A stretch of DNA of 64,000 nt from Skeletonema tropicum (taxonomy: Eukaryota; Bacillariophyta; Thalassiosirophyceae; Thalassiosirales; Thalassiosiraceae): positions 4,216,001 to 4,280,000 of the forward strand of contig CM074127.1 in the NCBI GenBank assembly GCA_037178625.1, in the 5' to 3' direction. The notes beneath the pieces were generated by a model, which saw only the letters and a list, made by a program, of their open reading frames with translations, ran no database searches and was not told the DNA's origin. Position numbers and translations under genes: made by a program. Positions 63,701 to 64,000 of this stretch are shown piece after piece; the stretch's first letter is position 1; every line of letters begins with the position of its first letter.

Positions 63701-64000
63701 ATCGAATCCACGGTAAGATACTCTTTGACTATAATCTGTAAAGGCCGGATCAATAGGTCCCGAAGGAGAAAGAGGAACTCCGTCAAATGTTGTACGGAAT
63801 GACCCTAGTCCAGACACAACCAGCAATGCTGACACTAATGGGTCGTCCTGTAAAATGGATTGAAGAGTTTGAGAAGGCAGTAAGCCTCGAAACAAGGGTA
63901 ATGGACGACGCGCATGCCATCTCTCACACGCATCACTCTTTCGATCAAAATGAAACTTTGCCATATCAATTCCATGCACAATCCACTCTCCCTTCCAATC
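60758..64000 (-). CDS. Alpha-L-rhamnosidase, GH78, 5' partial
   Basis: The frame is open from 60758 to the window end, more than 1075 residues; translation of the last bases (WKGEWIVHGIDMAKF) shows that it continues beyond. It is a GH78-type inverting hydrolase that removes terminal L-rhamnose. The N-terminal beta domains have SGLGSFRTTFDGVPLSP, DYSQRVSYRGFDVTNF and TVGSGWWDHRP. The catalytic (alpha/alpha)6 barrel has SVQSDCPHREKLPYGGDLIA, WQNLNDYAGIGKGAGETVWA and GDGSGLGDWLALP, the conserved acidic cluster of the family. A C-terminal Cys/Trp-containing tail (GPFCKDESSYDWHIDD) is extra. No signal peptide can be judged. The family is best known from bacteria and fungi. Its target here could be algal or bacterial polysaccharide, by inference. 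Confidence 0.88.
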   Translation of the reverse strand, partial: DWKGEWIVHGIDMAKFHFDRKSDACERWHARRPLPLFRGLLPSQTLQSILQDDPLVSALLVVSGLGSFRTTFDGVPLSPSGPIDPAFTDYSQRVSYRGFDVTNFIVGDDNTGSHVVGITVGSGWWDHRPITGMVKPELLANGPSTVISQLYLTTASGKVHVTMPTKGSAATWQVSRGHIIESDLFTGETIDMATLMEMEGWDTSFKWSIANTETSPSQNHWSQAVSYITNVTQRERREKLAVIATALDKSETTTKTTRSGYFASPIGQLVPSEIPPILPMERIGPDEIHYLGSGRWLLDFGRAFSGMLHFDEGLPPPIIPHNNIYPRAHGSRGANEKQWPFITVVYGESLELTTGDINRVLVAGMGLHDGGPRHNTEPEGAQDNTFCFPDDQDGILTQKDVYVTPTKSARVKDLYSKARQSHFTTHAFRFAEICCTSEPPKNVHALMYRTAIHEWGTFDSSSVLLNGGYELVKNSLRSNLLSVQSDCPHREKLPYGGDLIANSPSAMHMFDMSAFYKKTIRDWMDGQWDNGAYTETSVWQNLNDYAGIGKGAGETVWATAPPVLTVRHMQHYADYDLLRESITAHTRWLEFLNKEFDSGMLKKGYDKKLKTYTGDGSGLGDWLALPVRDTYLTHTAFYMAASRCIAYISNKLGNFKMRKKSVMLAELIRNRISSLYLLNGRDIFTYPMAIYPSTPGPEMSIFAKIVPGEKRCAVLKNWFRRKGDIWEGDEETLFLNELDSPYAEQLVKVGALIKDEEGYKFSYSQWQGFGEGIFGIRYALKTLSDMGFHHIALRKASGIGFGTTEYMLTHNATTMWESWWRSEDLYSRNHPMLGAIAEWMSSSVAGVSVHPTTVGGRQVLFWPRFPKSAAMLKFASSVQGTPVGDFAIAWRFENLPEDRNDFDSAVVTVRIRLLVPPGGSGMLRHPLPATQTTRIHIRHTSAFPDLDGARDEANRKCLSRRKHRLGFHWNWEYDRKRKKWHTQNSKKSIGTACDSFLFHLSPEWNKPRDLTQDAISRTDTKLLAGFYDVTVSNWKLEREVEGNGRVGNIPEYFHSRFNPGPFCKDESSYDWHIDDATHII

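Overview
The window looks like nuclear DNA of a diatom, most likely a centric (thalassiosiroid) one. The signs are short GT-AG introns of about 70-110 nt, very tight gene spacing, signal-peptide-plus-transit-type leaders on a plastid-like ABC-F protein, Pro/Thr-rich secreted ectodomains, and a protist/animal-like signalling set (PKA regulatory subunit, RGS, diacylglycerol lipase). The species call is inference; no rRNA, tRNA, CRISPR or bacterial operon structure was seen.

Positions 1-44.6 kb are gene-dense with strands largely alternating. Neighbours converge with only 28-125 bp between stop codons, or diverge across 240-850 bp. In order: MTD1-type methylenetetrahydrofolate dehydrogenase (5' partial), PKA regulatory subunit, two stramenopile-type unknowns, phosphomevalonate kinase, organellar EttA-like ABC-F ATPase, Dbp3-like DEAD-box helicase, VOC protein, a MITE, FSH-family serine hydrolase, second VOC protein, SMP-domain lipid-transfer protein, LON-domain protein, Golgi-type GlcNAc-transferase-like protein, ankyrin protein, small unknown, FG-nucleoporin with membrane segments, sn-1 diacylglycerol lipase, PH+EDR2-C lipid-binding protein, basic nuclear-type protein, PhoX-like protein broken by an in-frame stop, type I membrane protein and bacterial-type D-lactate dehydrogenase.

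Positions 44.6-56.1 kb are a gene-poor, repeat-rich island. It holds a frameshifted gene remnant, a 2.05-kb TA-flanked DNA transposon with 28-bp perfect terminal inverted repeats (it carries a Gly-rich ORF, a transposase-like remnant and a 58-nt near-perfect hairpin), a second element with 18-bp inverted ends abutting TTAA, a small MITE, and a recurrent TAGGAATT motif.

Positions 56.1-64 kb return to genes: an EF-hand/PH-like/ankyrin protein, a protein fusing several cyclic-nucleotide-binding domains to a C-terminal RGS domain, and a GH78 alpha-L-rhamnosidase running off the end. The cNMP-RGS protein is the most unusual single architecture: it would let cyclic nucleotide tune G-protein shut-off. 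With the PKA regulatory subunit and the diacylglycerol lipase, this window is rich in second-messenger signalling. Intron boundaries were read by eye from GT-AG sites and frame continuity and need transcript support.
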